A DNA stretch of 64,000 nt from Streptomyces longhuiensis (GCF_020616555.1 NZ_CP085173.1:1798001-1862000); one strand, 5' to 3'. Shown: positions 51,069 to 59,982, counted from the first letter of the stretch. Notes: generated from the sequence alone by a model not told the origin. Made by a program: numbers and translations.

Positions 51069-51304
51069 TATCCCTCGACCTGGGACTCGGGCCTGGCCCT
51101 CGCCTCGTCGGGGTTCTCGCCGAACTCCGTCTTGGCCCGGCGCTGGCGCAGCAGGTCCCAGCACTGGTCGAGTTCGCGTTCCACGGCGGCAAGGCGCTCG
51201 TGCTCGGTCGCCCCGTCGATCTCACCGGAGGCGAGCGACGCGCGGAGCCGCTTCTCGTCGTCGACCATCGCCGTGATCCGGGCGAGGATCTGCTCTTGAT
51301 CCAT
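51059..51304 (-). CDS. DUF2630 small helical protein
   Basis: An 81-residue all-helical protein, MDQEQILARITAMVDDEKRL..., ending KTEFGENPDEARAR. It matches DUF2630, a widespread actinobacterial family without known function, likely a coiled-coil dimer. It is divergent from no gene; a GNAT gene lies 28 bp upstream on the same strand. Confidence 0.87.
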   Translation of the reverse strand: MDQEQILARITAMVDDEKRLRASLASGEIDGATEHERLAAVERELDQCWDLLRQRRAKTEFGENPDEARARPESQVEGYQS

Positions 51305-51332
51305 GTCGGTACGCCTCCCAGGTGGCCTGCCG

Positions 51333-51917
51333 TCACCCCTTGCCCACTGTAGGGAGGGTTCGCGCGGTGTGCGATCCGGCTCCGGTGGGCGCCCAGTAGC
51401 GCAGCACTCCGTCGTCCTCGCCCGCGTCGTCCCGTACTCCGCCGCAGGCCTCGATGACGCGGCGGGAGGCGGCGTTGTCGGTGTCGCAGGTGATCAGCGC
51501 CGGGTCGACGCCCAGACGCGCGGCGAGCGGGAGAGCGGCGCGGAGCATCGCGGTGGCGTGTCCGCGGCCGCGGGCGCCGGGCCGTACGTCGTAGCCGATG
51601 TGCCCGTCGCGCAGCCAGGCCTCGGTGAGGCGGTGGCGGATCGCGAGGCGGCCGAGGTAGGTGTCCCCGTCGACGTACCAGAGGGTCGTGCACTCGACGT
51701 CGTACTGCAGGATGCTGCGCGGTCCGTGGGTGAGTCGCATGCGGGCGACGTACTGCGCGAAGACCGCCGGGTCCTGCCAGGTGTCTCCGTACGCGCGCAG
51801 GCTGAGCCCCGCGGTGGAGTCGTCGTCGGGTCCGCCGTGGCCCTCGGCGCGGGCCTCGTCCATGGCGGCGAGGAAGGAGGCGTGGACGCGGACGTCGGGA
51901 GCGATCAGCTGCGGCAT
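51333..51917 (-). CDS. GNAT family N-acetyltransferase
   Basis: A 194-residue GNAT. The CoA loop is GYDVRPGARGRGHATAML (R/QxxGxG/A) near residue 108, followed by CDTDNAASRRVIEACGG, as in RimJ/RimL- or ribosomal-type acetyltransferases. ATG 51917 begins MPQLIAP. It is upstream of and probably co-transcribed with DUF2630, and it is divergent from a TetR gene. Confidence 0.88.
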   Translation of the reverse strand: MPQLIAPDVRVHASFLAAMDEARAEGHGGPDDDSTAGLSLRAYGDTWQDPAVFAQYVARMRLTHGPRSILQYDVECTTLWYVDGDTYLGRLAIRHRLTEAWLRDGHIGYDVRPGARGRGHATAMLRAALPLAARLGVDPALITCDTDNAASRRVIEACGGVRDDAGEDDGVLRYWAPTGAGSHTARTLPTVGKG

Positions 51918-51987
51918 CGGGCCAGTGTGCCCCTGGAGGAGGCCGCCGCGGCGGGGATTTCCGGCGCCGGCGGCCGGACCGGAATCG

Positions 51988-52041
51988 CTACCGGGCGGGT
52001 GTCCGGACGGCGCCGACGCCGTCCGGACACCCGCCCGGTAG
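51988..52041. repeat. Perfect 25-bp hairpin
   Basis: Arms 51988-52012 and 52017-52041 are exact inverted repeats with a CCGA tetraloop. It begins 71 bp from the GNAT start codon on the other strand, in a divergent intergenic region, where a terminator is unexpected. Confidence 0.85.
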
Positions 52042-52045
52042 AGCC

Positions 52046-52084
52046 GGGCGTATCCGACGATCCCCCGCGTCGCCGGATACGCCC
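52046..52084. repeat. Second hairpin adjacent to the 25-bp hairpin
   Basis: GGGCGTATCCG (52046-52056) and CGGATACGCCC (52074-52084) pair perfectly; after one mismatch, CGA/TCG extends the stem to a 9-nt loop. Confidence 0.75.
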
Positions 52085-52137
52085 AGGAGCCCTGGCCAGA
52101 GGTTCCGCAAAAGGCCCTCTGACAGGGACGCGCTGAG

Positions 52138-52157
52138 TATACTGGCTAGGAGCCAGT
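52138..52157 (+). promoter_or_regulatory. TetR promoter and autoregulatory palindrome
   Basis: TATACT (52138-52143) forms the -10 box. ACTGGCT-AGG-AGCCAGT (52141-52157) is a perfect palindrome overlapping it, 18 bp before the TetR start codon. A typical arrangement for autoregulation by a TetR repressor. Confidence 0.65.
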
Positions 52158-52175
52158 CAACGCAGGAGTTACAGG

Positions 52176-52871
52176 ATGTCCCCGCGCAGCGCATCGGTCA
52201 ACGAGGAATTGCGACGGCGATCCCGCGAGCGGCTCCTGCAGGCGACGGTCGAGCTCGTCGGGGAGCGCGGGTACGACGCGACGACACTCGGCGACATCGC
52301 GGACCGCGCGGGTTCGGCGCGGGGCCTGGTGTCGTACTACTTCCCCGGCAAGCGGCACCTGCTCCAGTCCGCGGTGCACCGGCTGATGCACCGGACGCTG
52401 GAGGCGGCCCTGGAGCGCGAGCCGCACACCGAGGACGGGCCGGAGCGGCTGGCGCGGGCCGTCGACGCGATCCTCGGTCTGGCCGTCGACCACCCCGTCC
52501 TCATGCGGACACACATGGCGGGGATCCTCCAGGCCGAAGGCTTCGTGCAGTGCCCCGAGCAGCAGCGGCTCGCCGAGCTGCTGCGCGACACCGTCATGCG
52601 GAACGGCTCGCTCAGCGTCGAGCGCGACTATCCGCTGCTGCGCTCCCAGCTGATGGGGGCGGTGTTCGCGGCGCTGGTCCCGGGGGCGCCGATGCCTCTG
52701 ACGACGCTTCGGGCGGAGCTGTTCGCCCGGTACGGGCTCGCGTGGGAGCTCGGAACCCCGCCGGACGACGCGGCGCCCGGCGGGAGAAGCCCGGGGAGTG
52801 CCCCGGACTTCTCCCAGTACTTCGAGCCCGGAGGTCCCGGGTCCCGGTCGAACGGTTCTCAGTCGAAGTAG
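52176..52871 (+). CDS. TetR/AcrR family transcriptional regulator
   Basis: A 231-residue regulator. The helix-turn-helix is in the N-terminal 60 residues: RLLQATVELVGERGYDATTLGDIADRAG then GLVSYYFPGKRHLL. The ligand domain follows, with a disordered Gly/Ser tail. ATG 52176 follows GGAG. Only the upstream palindrome suggests its own control; its other targets are unknown. Its last 13 bp overlap the convergent LVIVD gene. Confidence 0.9.
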   Translation: MSPRSASVNEELRRRSRERLLQATVELVGERGYDATTLGDIADRAGSARGLVSYYFPGKRHLLQSAVHRLMHRTLEAALEREPHTEDGPERLARAVDAILGLAVDHPVLMRTHMAGILQAEGFVQCPEQQRLAELLRDTVMRNGSLSVERDYPLLRSQLMGAVFAALVPGAPMPLTTLRAELFARYGLAWELGTPPDDAAPGGRSPGSAPDFSQYFEPGGPGSRSNGSQSK

Positions 52872-54361
52872 TCCGGCTGCGTCTGGACGTTCAGCTCGCC
52901 CGTGCGGACCCGCTCGGCCGGGTCGGTGCGCCGGTCGCTGAGCTTCAGGACGTCGAAGCCCTTGGCGATGTCGTTCGAGTAGATGTAGCCGTTGTAGTAG
53001 TACGCGGACCAGGCACCGCCCACCTGGAGGGTGTCCGTGGTGAGCGGACCGCGCTCGAAGTAGGCGATCTCCTTGGGCTTCGAGGAATCGGTGAAGTCCC
53101 AGACCGAGACGCCGCCCTGGTACCAGGCCTGGACCATGATGTCCTTGCCCTTGACGGGGATCAGCGAGCCGTTGTGCGCCACGCAGTTCTCGGTGTCCGC
53201 CTGGTGGCGGGGGATCTTGAAGTAGTTCTTGAAGACCAGCTTGCGGTGGTCACCCTTGCCGACGATGGCGTAGATGCCGTCGGCGCCGCGGTTCGGCCCG
53301 ACGGCCTCGTTGCAGGTGGCCGCCCCGCCGCCGCCCAGCTCGTCCGTGAAGACGACCTTGTCGGCCTTCTGGTTGAACGTCGCCGAGTGCCAGAACGCGA
53401 AGTTGGTGTTGTCCTCGACCTGGTCGATGACCTTCGGGTTCTCGGGGTCCTTGATGGAGAACAGGATGCCGTCGCCCATGCAGGCGCCGGCGGCCAGGTC
53501 CTTCGAGGGCAGGACCGTGATGTCGTGGCAGCCGGTGGTCTTGGAGACGCCCGGGTTGGTGGGCCCACCCGGGTTGCCGCCACCGTCGGGTCCCTCACCG
53601 GGGAACAGGACGGGGAAGTTGACCATCGCGGCCTTCTCGGGCGCCTTGCGCGGCACCTTGATGACGGAGATCCCGTCGTGCGGCGGCTGGCAGTCCGGGA
53701 ACGTCGCGCTCGGCGAGTACGACGAGACGTACACGTAGACGTTCTTCTTCTCCGGTACCAGCGTGTGCGTGTGCGAGCCACAGGCGGTCTCGACGGCTGC
53801 GACGTACTTCGGGTTCTTCTTGTCGCTGATGTCGAAGACCTTCATGCCCTCCCAGGAGGACTTCTCCGTGGCGGGCTGGGTGGTGCTGGCACAGGAGTTG
53901 TCGCTGCGCGACGAGTCGGTCGACAGGAAGAGCAGGTTCCCGGAGACGGAGATGTCGTTCTGCGATCCCGGGCACAGGACCTGCGCGACGGTCTTCGGGG
54001 CCTTCGGGTTGCTGATGTCGAAGATGCGGAAGCCGTCGTAGTTGCCCGCGAAGGCGTACTTGCCCTGGAACGCGAGGTCCGAGTTGATGCCGGGCAGCAC
54101 GTCCTTGGGGATGTTGGTGAGATGTTCGATGTTGTCGGAGTGGACGACCTCGTCCTGGGCGGGTATGTCGCCGTTCGCGATCGCCGCCCGGGTGTCGGCC
54201 GCCACGCTCTTCGAGAGCCGCTCGGCCTTGGCCGGCGCGTCGCCCGGGTCGGGGGTCGCCGCCGCCGGACCGGCCATGAGCAGGGCGGCCAGCAGCCCGG
54301 CCGCGGTCGCGGCAACTCCCAGGCGTCTGCGGCGCGTTCGGGACTCGTTCAACAGGGTCAC
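52859..54361 (-). CDS. Secreted LVIVD repeat-containing protein
   Basis: A 500-residue beta-propeller-like secreted protein. GTG 54361 gives a signal peptide RRRRLGVAATAAGLLAALLM ending AAATPDPG. Repeats of the type YAFAGNYDGFRIFDISNP, LLFLSTDSSRS and VKVFDISDKKNPKYV-like stretches define LVIVD motifs across the chain, with Cys and His patches (GSHTHT, GCHDIT). It is paired divergently with a DUF305 lipoprotein gene, as commonly seen in Streptomyces, so they may share a metal or envelope role; function not known. Confidence 0.88.
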   Translation of the reverse strand: MTLLNESRTRRRRLGVAATAAGLLAALLMAGPAAATPDPGDAPAKAERLSKSVAADTRAAIANGDIPAQDEVVHSDNIEHLTNIPKDVLPGINSDLAFQGKYAFAGNYDGFRIFDISNPKAPKTVAQVLCPGSQNDISVSGNLLFLSTDSSRSDNSCASTTQPATEKSSWEGMKVFDISDKKNPKYVAAVETACGSHTHTLVPEKKNVYVYVSSYSPSATFPDCQPPHDGISVIKVPRKAPEKAAMVNFPVLFPGEGPDGGGNPGGPTNPGVSKTTGCHDITVLPSKDLAAGACMGDGILFSIKDPENPKVIDQVEDNTNFAFWHSATFNQKADKVVFTDELGGGGAATCNEAVGPNRGADGIYAIVGKGDHRKLVFKNYFKIPRHQADTENCVAHNGSLIPVKGKDIMVQAWYQGGVSVWDFTDSSKPKEIAYFERGPLTTDTLQVGGAWSAYYYNGYIYSNDIAKGFDVLKLSDRRTDPAERVRTGELNVQTQPDYFD

Positions 54362-54445
54362 TGCTGTCTCCCTCGTCGAAAACTTCCCCGCGTCCCTCGT
54401 TGATGCGGGAGCGGAGCACGGACCCCCACGAGTATCGTCTTCATC

Positions 54446-55123
54446 ATGCACAGATCAACAGATGGCAACGTACTCGTCATGAAAGTTGTTCTGCCGTTGA
54501 CGGTCGCGGTCGCCGCGCTCGTGCTCGGCGGCTGTGACACGGCGCCGGACGGCGGGGGCGCCGACGCCAACTCCCGTGCGCAGCCCGGGCCTTCGGTGAT
54601 CGCGCCGGGCAAGCCGGGCGAGGGCGCCGAGACGCTGTCGGCCGAGGACGCGCGGAAGCGCAAGCCGGACGACAGTCCCAACTCGGCCGACTTCAGCTAC
54701 GCGCAGATGATGATCACGCATCACACGCAGGCCCTCCAGATGACCGAACTCGCCCCGAAGCGGGCCGAGTCGGGCCAGGTCAAGCGCCTCGCGGAGCGCA
54801 TCGCCGCGGCGCAGGGCCCGGAGGTCGGGGCCATGGAGGGCTGGCTCAACTCCCACGGCAGGGAGCGCGAGAGCGGCGGGCACCACGGGCACGAGGCGAT
54901 GCCGGGGATGGCGACCGAGGCACAGCTGAAGACGTTGCGCGCGGCGCACGGCGCCGCCTTCGACGAGCTCTTCCTGAAGCTGATGATCACGCATCACACC
55001 GGGGCGGTGACCATGGCGACGGACGTGCTGTCCGAGGGGAACAACGTCCAGGTCGAGGAGATGGCGAACGACGTGATCGCGCAGCAGACGGCCGAGATCG
55101 GACGCATGCGGAAGATGTCGTGA
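54446..55123 (+). CDS. DUF305 lipoprotein
   Basis: A 225-residue lipoprotein: signal MKVVLPLTVAVAALVLGGC with lipobox LGGC. Two copies of the DUF305 motif are present, MMITHHTQALQMT and LMITHHTGAVTM, each in a ferritin-like helix pair, and a His-rich loop HHGHEAMPGM between them, suggesting copper binding. Start ATG 54446 is leaderless-like (TATCGT at 54433-54438 is 7 nt upstream). Divergent from the LVIVD gene. Confidence 0.9.
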   Translation: MHRSTDGNVLVMKVVLPLTVAVAALVLGGCDTAPDGGGADANSRAQPGPSVIAPGKPGEGAETLSAEDARKRKPDDSPNSADFSYAQMMITHHTQALQMTELAPKRAESGQVKRLAERIAAAQGPEVGAMEGWLNSHGRERESGGHHGHEAMPGMATEAQLKTLRAAHGAAFDELFLKLMITHHTGAVTMATDVLSEGNNVQVEEMANDVIAQQTAEIGRMRKMS

Positions 55124-55218
55124 CGCCGGGCGGGTGAGCTCCGTGCGCGTCACACCCTCCCGGCCCGGCCCCCGCGGTGTCATGCTGGAAGTCCGTCGGC
55201 CTGCGGAAGGAGTCCGCC

Positions 55219-56568
55219 GTGCTGCGCGTCGCCGTTGTGGGTTCGGGGCCGAGCGGGGTGTACACCGCGCAGAGCCTGGTCCAGCAGGAGCGGGTGCCGG
55301 ACGTCCACGTGGACGTCCTCGACCGGCTCCCCTGCCCGTACGGCCTGGTGCGCTACGGCGTGGCACCGGACCACGAGAAGATCAAGTCGCTGCAGAACAA
55401 TCTGCGCACGGTCCTGGAGCACGAGCGCGTCCGCTTCGTCGGCGGCGTCGAGATCGGCCCCGGCCTGCCGCCCGACCGGCTCCTGGAGATGTACCACGCG
55501 GTCGTGTACTGCGTGGGCGCCGCCACCGACCGCCATCTGGGCGTACCGGGCGAGGAGCTGCCGGGCAGCTGGTCGGCGACCGATTTCGTCTCCTGGTACA
55601 GCGCGCATCCGGACGCGGTGGCCGAGGCGTTCGTACAGGACGTGGAGTCGGCCGTCGTGATCGGCGTGGGCAACGTCGCCGTGGACGTCACCCGGATCCT
55701 GGCCCGTGGCGCGGCCGAGCTGGCGCCCACCGACATGCCGCAGACGGCGCTCGGCGCACTGGCCGACAGCCGGGTACGGGACGTGCACATGGTGGGGCGG
55801 CGCGGCCCTTCGCAGGCACGCTTCACGACCAAGGAGCTGCGAGAGCTCGGCACACTTCCCGGGGTCGAAGTGGTCGTGGATCCGGCCGAGTTGGCGCTGG
55901 ATCCCGCCTACCTCGACCCCTCGGGGCTGCCGGCGGCGCACCGGCGGAACGTCGAGGTGCTGCGCGGCTGGGCCGAGCGCCGTTCGCCGGGTCTCCCCCG
56001 CCGCATCCATCTGCGCTTCTTCCAGCGGCCGGTGGCACTCCTGGAGGGGGCTGCGGGCCGGGTCTCGGGCGTCCGGTTCGAGCACACCGCGCCGGACGGC
56101 TCGGGCGGCGTGAGCGGAACCGGCCGGTTCGACGACATCGACGCGCAGCTCGTCCTGCGGTCGGTGGGATACCGCGGAGTGCCCCTGGACGGGCTGCCGT
56201 TCGACGAGGCCACCGCAACCGTGCCGCATCGCGAGGGGCGCGTCCTGCGGGCGGGCGAGGTCTCACCCGGCGAGTACGTCGCGGGCTGGATCAAGCGCGG
56301 CCCGACGGGCGTGATCGGCACCAACCGCCCGTGCGCCAAGGAGACCGCGCAGTCCCTGCTCGACGACGCGGCCGCGCTCGCCTCCCGGGACGTTCCCGAG
56401 GACGCGCTCGGCGGGCTTCGCGCGGCGGGCTGCGCGGCCGTCGAGTGGCCCGGGTGGCTCGCGATCGAGCGCGCGGAGGCGGAGCTGGGCCGGTCCCTGG
56501 GACGTGGCCCGGTGAAGATCCCTGACTGGGCGGGCCTGCTGGCGGCGGCCCGCGACGGGACGACGTAG
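55219..56568 (+). CDS. fprA: Ferredoxin-NADP+ reductase, adrenodoxin reductase type (FprA-like)
   Basis: A 449-residue flavoenzyme that moves electrons between NADPH and ferredoxin for P450s and similar enzymes. FAD motif VAVVGSGPSGVYTAQ at residues 5-19, PYGLVRYGVAPDHEKIK, NADP motif VIGVGNVAVDVTRIL and the C-terminal AGWIKRGPTGVIGTNRPCA all match. GTG 55219 follows AAGGAG. No ferredoxin or P450 gene is adjacent. Confidence 0.92.
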   Translation: MLRVAVVGSGPSGVYTAQSLVQQERVPDVHVDVLDRLPCPYGLVRYGVAPDHEKIKSLQNNLRTVLEHERVRFVGGVEIGPGLPPDRLLEMYHAVVYCVGAATDRHLGVPGEELPGSWSATDFVSWYSAHPDAVAEAFVQDVESAVVIGVGNVAVDVTRILARGAAELAPTDMPQTALGALADSRVRDVHMVGRRGPSQARFTTKELRELGTLPGVEVVVDPAELALDPAYLDPSGLPAAHRRNVEVLRGWAERRSPGLPRRIHLRFFQRPVALLEGAAGRVSGVRFEHTAPDGSGGVSGTGRFDDIDAQLVLRSVGYRGVPLDGLPFDEATATVPHREGRVLRAGEVSPGEYVAGWIKRGPTGVIGTNRPCAKETAQSLLDDAAALASRDVPEDALGGLRAAGCAAVEWPGWLAIERAEAELGRSLGRGPVKIPDWAGLLAAARDGTT

Positions 56569-56730
56569 CGCCTGAGCAGCGATACGCGCCGACGCGGGGC
56601 ACCCGGGAGGCGCGACACGTCCCGGCAACAGACGCGAAATCAACAAATCGTTTAAGCCCCTTACGGTCTCGTGCTGTCCACCCCGCCCCCCGCACCCACG
56701 TTCGCGTTCCGACATCCCCTTGGAGTGCCC

Positions 56731-58092
56731 ATGGCAGCCCCGGCCGCCCCACCGTCCGTCCACCCCGTCGACGAGGTGCCGCCCGTGCGGCAGCTGGCCG
56801 CGTTCGGCCTTCAGCACGTGCTCGCCATGTACGCGGGCGCGGTCGCCGTGCCGCTGATCGTGGGCGGCGCGCTGAAGCTGTCGCCCGCCGACCTCGCGTA
56901 TCTCATCACCGCGGATCTGCTGGTGTGCGGCATCGCGACGCTGATCCAGTGCGTCGGGGTGTGGCGGTTCGGCGTCCGGCTGCCGATCGTGCAGGGCTGT
57001 ACGTTCGCCGCGGTCTCGCCGATGGTGATCATCGGTACGACCGGCGGCGGGCTTCCCGCGATCTACGGGGCGGTGATCGTCGCCGGGCTCGCGATGATGG
57101 TGCTCGCGCCGGTCTTCGGCAGGCTGCTGCGCTTCTTCCCGCCACTGGTCACCGGCACGGTCATCCTGATCATCGGCGTCTCGCTGCTGCCGGTGGCGGG
57201 CAACTGGGTTGCGGGCGGCGCGGGTTCGAAGGACTTCGGCGCCCCGAAGAACGTCGCGCTGGCGGCGTTCGTCCTCGTGGTGGTCCTCGCGGTGCAGCGG
57301 TTCGCGCCGCCGTTCCTGAGCCGCGTCGCCGTGCTCATCGGCATCGTCGTCGGCACGGCCGTCGCCGTGCCCACCGGTTTCACGGACTTCGGCGGTGTCG
57401 GTGACGCGCACTGGGTGGGCATCAGCACGCCGTTCCACTTCGGTACGCCGACGTTCCACGGCGCGGCGATCGTGTCGATGCTGATCGTGGCCCTGGTGAC
57501 GATGACCGAGACCACGGGCGACTTCATCGCGGTGGGCGAGATGACGGGGCGGCCCGTCCAGCCGCACTCACTGGCGGACGGCCTGCGCGCGGACGGCTTC
57601 TCCACGGTCCTCGGCGGCGTGTTCAACACGTTCCCGTACACCGCGTTCGCCCAGAACGTCGGGCTCGTGGGCATGACGCGGGTGCGCAGTCGCTGGGTGG
57701 TCGCCACGGCGGGCGGGATCCTGGTGCTGCTCGGCCTGCTGCCCAAGCTGGGCGCGGTCGTCGCCGCGATCCCGGCGCCGGTGCTCGGCGGCGCGGGCCT
57801 GGTCATGTTCGGCACGGTCGCGGCGAGCGGCGTGCGCACACTGGCCCGGGTCGACTTCGCCGGCAACCACAACCTGACGGTCGTCGCCGTGTCGGTGGCG
57901 ATCGGCGTGCTGCCGGTGGGCGTGCCCGGGATCTACGCCGAGTTCCCCGACTGGTTCCAGACGGTCATGGACAGTGGGATCAGCGCGGGCTGCATCACGG
58001 CGATCGTGCTCAACCTGCTGTTCAACCACCTTCCGGGAAGCGGGAGTTCAGCCTCCGAGGCCGCCGGCACCGCCGGAGCCCCCGTCACCTAG
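56731..58092 (+). CDS. NCS2 family purine (xanthine/urate-type) permease
   Basis: A 453-residue transporter with about fourteen transmembrane segments, nucleobase-ascorbate transporter family. It opens LAAFGLQHVLAMYAGAVAVPL, contains GDFIAVGEMTGR and the signature QNVGLVGMTRVRSR (QNxGxxxxTR). The Q in QNxG fits xanthine/urate-type rather than uracil-type carriers. ATG 56731 follows TTGGAG. Its 3' end overlaps the convergent ArsR gene by 45 bp. Confidence 0.9.
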   Translation: MAAPAAPPSVHPVDEVPPVRQLAAFGLQHVLAMYAGAVAVPLIVGGALKLSPADLAYLITADLLVCGIATLIQCVGVWRFGVRLPIVQGCTFAAVSPMVIIGTTGGGLPAIYGAVIVAGLAMMVLAPVFGRLLRFFPPLVTGTVILIIGVSLLPVAGNWVAGGAGSKDFGAPKNVALAAFVLVVVLAVQRFAPPFLSRVAVLIGIVVGTAVAVPTGFTDFGGVGDAHWVGISTPFHFGTPTFHGAAIVSMLIVALVTMTETTGDFIAVGEMTGRPVQPHSLADGLRADGFSTVLGGVFNTFPYTAFAQNVGLVGMTRVRSRWVVATAGGILVLLGLLPKLGAVVAAIPAPVLGGAGLVMFGTVAASGVRTLARVDFAGNHNLTVVAVSVAIGVLPVGVPGIYAEFPDWFQTVMDSGISAGCITAIVLNLLFNHLPGSGSSASEAAGTAGAPVT

Positions 58093-58515
58093 CCGGTCGT
58101 CCTGCCGGGCGGCCGCCGCGAGGACGCTGTCGAGAAGGCCGGGGAAGAGCTCGTCCAGTTCCGCGCGGCGCAGCACGCTCATCTTGGCGGTGCCCCGGTA
58201 GATCTGCCGGATCACGCCGCTCTCGCGCAGGACGCGGAAGTGGTGCGTGGTGGTCGACTTCGTGACCGGGAGGACGAAGTGCGAACAGGAGAGCTCGCTG
58301 TTCTCGCCCTCCTCCGCCAGTTCCCGCACCACCCGCAGGCGCATCGGGTCGGCGAGCGCGTGCAGCACCGACTCCAGGCGGATCTCGTCACGCGTGGGGT
58401 GAGCAAGCGCCCTGCTGCTCGGTGCGGCGGTCGTCACGGCGGCTCCACTTCGTTCGGCCCGGTGTGCGGATGGGGATGGCGGGTGCGGATGCGTTCCTGT
58501 TGCGTCGGGGTTCAT
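58048..58515 (-). CDS. ArsR-type winged-helix regulator
   Basis: A 155-residue helix-turn-helix protein: LESVLHALADPMRLRVVREL, LPVTKSTTTHHFRVLRESGV and a wing QIYRGTAKMS. The N-terminal 25 residues are Pro/Ser-rich. ATG 58515 is preferred; GTG 58437 would trim the tail. Divergent from an old-yellow-enzyme gene, with two TACGA-N6-TCGTA sites between, it probably represses that gene and itself. Confidence 0.85.
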   Translation of the reverse strand: MNPDATGTHPHPPSPSAHRAERSGAAVTTAAPSSRALAHPTRDEIRLESVLHALADPMRLRVVRELAEEGENSELSCSHFVLPVTKSTTTHHFRVLRESGVIRQIYRGTAKMSVLRRAELDELFPGLLDSVLAAAARQDDRLGDGGSGGAGGLGG

Positions 58516-58517
58516 TG

Positions 58518-58533
58518 TACGAGACCCATCGTA
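58518..58533. promoter_or_regulatory. Operator copy 1, TACGA-N6-TCGTA
   Basis: TACGA (58518-58522) and TCGTA (58529-58533), spacer GACCCA; it abuts the regulator start codon at 58515, fitting autorepression. Confidence 0.75.
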
Positions 58534-58535
58534 GT

Positions 58536-58567
58536 TTGACAGGTGCCGTACTACGATGCCTATCGTA
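58536..58567 (+). promoter_or_regulatory. Old yellow enzyme promoter with operator copy 2
   Basis: TTGACA (58536-58541) and TATCGT (58561-58566) form a promoter with 19-bp spacing. TACGA (58552-58556) and TCGTA (58563-58567) with spacer TGCCTA are the second copy of the same operator and cover the -10 box, so binding would block transcription. Confidence 0.75.
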
Positions 58568-58609
58568 CGAGGACCCGCCACGCCCGTCGTGAACGTATAG
58601 GAGTCTGCC

Positions 58610-59689
58610 GTGAGCGCGCTGTTCGAGCCCTACACCCTTCGGTCGCTGACCATCCCCAACCGGGTCTGGATGCCGCCGATGTGCCAGTACAGCGCCGCTC
58701 CCGAGGGCCCGGACACCGGCGCCCCGAACGACTGGCACTTCGCTCACTACGCGGCCCGCGCCGCCGGCGGCACCGGCCTCATCATCGTCGAGGCCACCGG
58801 TGTCAGCCCCGAGGGCCGCATCAGCCCGTACGACCTCGGGATCTGGAACGACACCCAGGTCGAGGCGTTCCGCCGGATCACCGCCTTCCTCAAGGCGCAC
58901 GGCACCGTCCCCGGCATCCAGCTCGGGCACGCGGGCCGCAAGGCGTCGACCGACCGCCCCTGGAAGGGCGGCGGCCCCGTCGGCGCCGACGCGTACGGCT
59001 GGGACTCGGTCGCGCCGAGCCCGCTCGCCTTCGACGACAAGCACGCGGCCCCGGCCGAGCTCACCGTGGCGCGGATCCGCGAGATAGTCGCCCAGTTCGC
59101 CGACGGCGCCCGCCGCGCCCTGGACGCGGGCTTCGAGGTCGCCGAGATCCACGGCGCGCACGGCTACCTGATCGGCCAGTTCCTCTCGCCGCACTCCAAC
59201 GTCCGCACGGACGAGTACGGCGGCTCCTTCGACAACCGGGTGCGCTTCGCCCTGGAGGTCGTCGACGCCGTGCGCGAGGTGTGGCCCGACGACAAGCCGC
59301 TCTTCTTCCGCATCTCCGCCACCGACTGGCTGGAGGAGAACGGCTGGACGCCCGACGAGACCGTGCGCCTCGCCACCCTCCTCAAGGAGCACGGCGTCGA
59401 TCTGCTCGACGTCTCGACCGGCGGCAACGCGTCCGGCGTCCGTATCCCGGTCGGCCCCGGCTACCAGGTCCCCTTCGCCGCGCGCGTGAAGGCCGAGACG
59501 GAGCTGGCCGTGGCCGCCGTCGGCCTCATCACCGACGTGGAGCAGGCCGAGAAGATCCTCGCCAACGGCGAGGCAGACGCCGTCCTGCTCGGCCGCGAAC
59601 TGCTGCGCAGCCCGTCGTGGGCGCGCTCGGCGGCGCGCGAGCTCGGCGGGAACGTGCACGTGCCGGACCAGTACCACCGCTCGGTCTGA
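58610..59689 (+). CDS. Old yellow enzyme family NADH:flavin oxidoreductase (YqjM-like)
   Basis: A 359-residue FMN ene-reductase. Landmarks are PMCQYSA (YqjM-type cysteine near residue 25), IQLGHAGRKAST with the catalytic His, FEVAEIHGAHGYLIGQFLSP and the C-terminal AVLLGRELLRSPSW. It reduces activated C=C bonds using NAD(P)H, often in electrophile or redox stress. GTG 58610 follows AGGAG. Controlled by the divergent ArsR-type regulator, by inference. Confidence 0.92.
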   Translation: MSALFEPYTLRSLTIPNRVWMPPMCQYSAAPEGPDTGAPNDWHFAHYAARAAGGTGLIIVEATGVSPEGRISPYDLGIWNDTQVEAFRRITAFLKAHGTVPGIQLGHAGRKASTDRPWKGGGPVGADAYGWDSVAPSPLAFDDKHAAPAELTVARIREIVAQFADGARRALDAGFEVAEIHGAHGYLIGQFLSPHSNVRTDEYGGSFDNRVRFALEVVDAVREVWPDDKPLFFRISATDWLEENGWTPDETVRLATLLKEHGVDLLDVSTGGNASGVRIPVGPGYQVPFAARVKAETELAVAAVGLITDVEQAEKILANGEADAVLLGRELLRSPSWARSAARELGGNVHVPDQYHRSV

Positions 59690-59727
59690 GCCCCGGCGGT
59701 ACGGCGGTCGGTCAGGCGTCCGGGCGC

Positions 59728-59982
59728 TCAGCCCTTGTCCTGCTCGCCGTACCGCTTCTCGAACTTGGCGACCTGCCCCTCGGAGTCGACCACCCGCGCC
59801 TTGCCCGTGTAGAAGGGGTGCGACTCGGAGGAGATCTCCACGTCGACGACGGGGTACGTCTCGCCGTCGTCCCACTCGATCGTCTCTTCGCTGGCGGCCG
59901 TCGAGCGGGTCAGAAAGGCATAGCCCGCCGACCGGTCACGGAACACCACGGGGCCGTAGGCGGGCTGTTTGTCCTGCTGCAT
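59728..59982 (-). CDS. rpmE2: 50S ribosomal protein L31 type B
   Basis: An 84-residue L31 paralogue. It has [20 protein letters not shown] and [13 protein letters not shown], and no CxxC zinc ribbon, hence the zinc-independent type made in zinc shortage. ATG 59982 follows GAAGGAG. I could not find a Zur box nearby, although such genes are usually Zur-regulated; converges on the old-yellow-enzyme gene. Confidence 0.92.
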   Translation of the reverse strand: MQQDKQPAYGPVVFRDRSAGYAFLTRSTAASEETIEWDDGETYPVVDVEISSESHPFYTGKARVVDSEGQVAKFEKRYGEQDKG

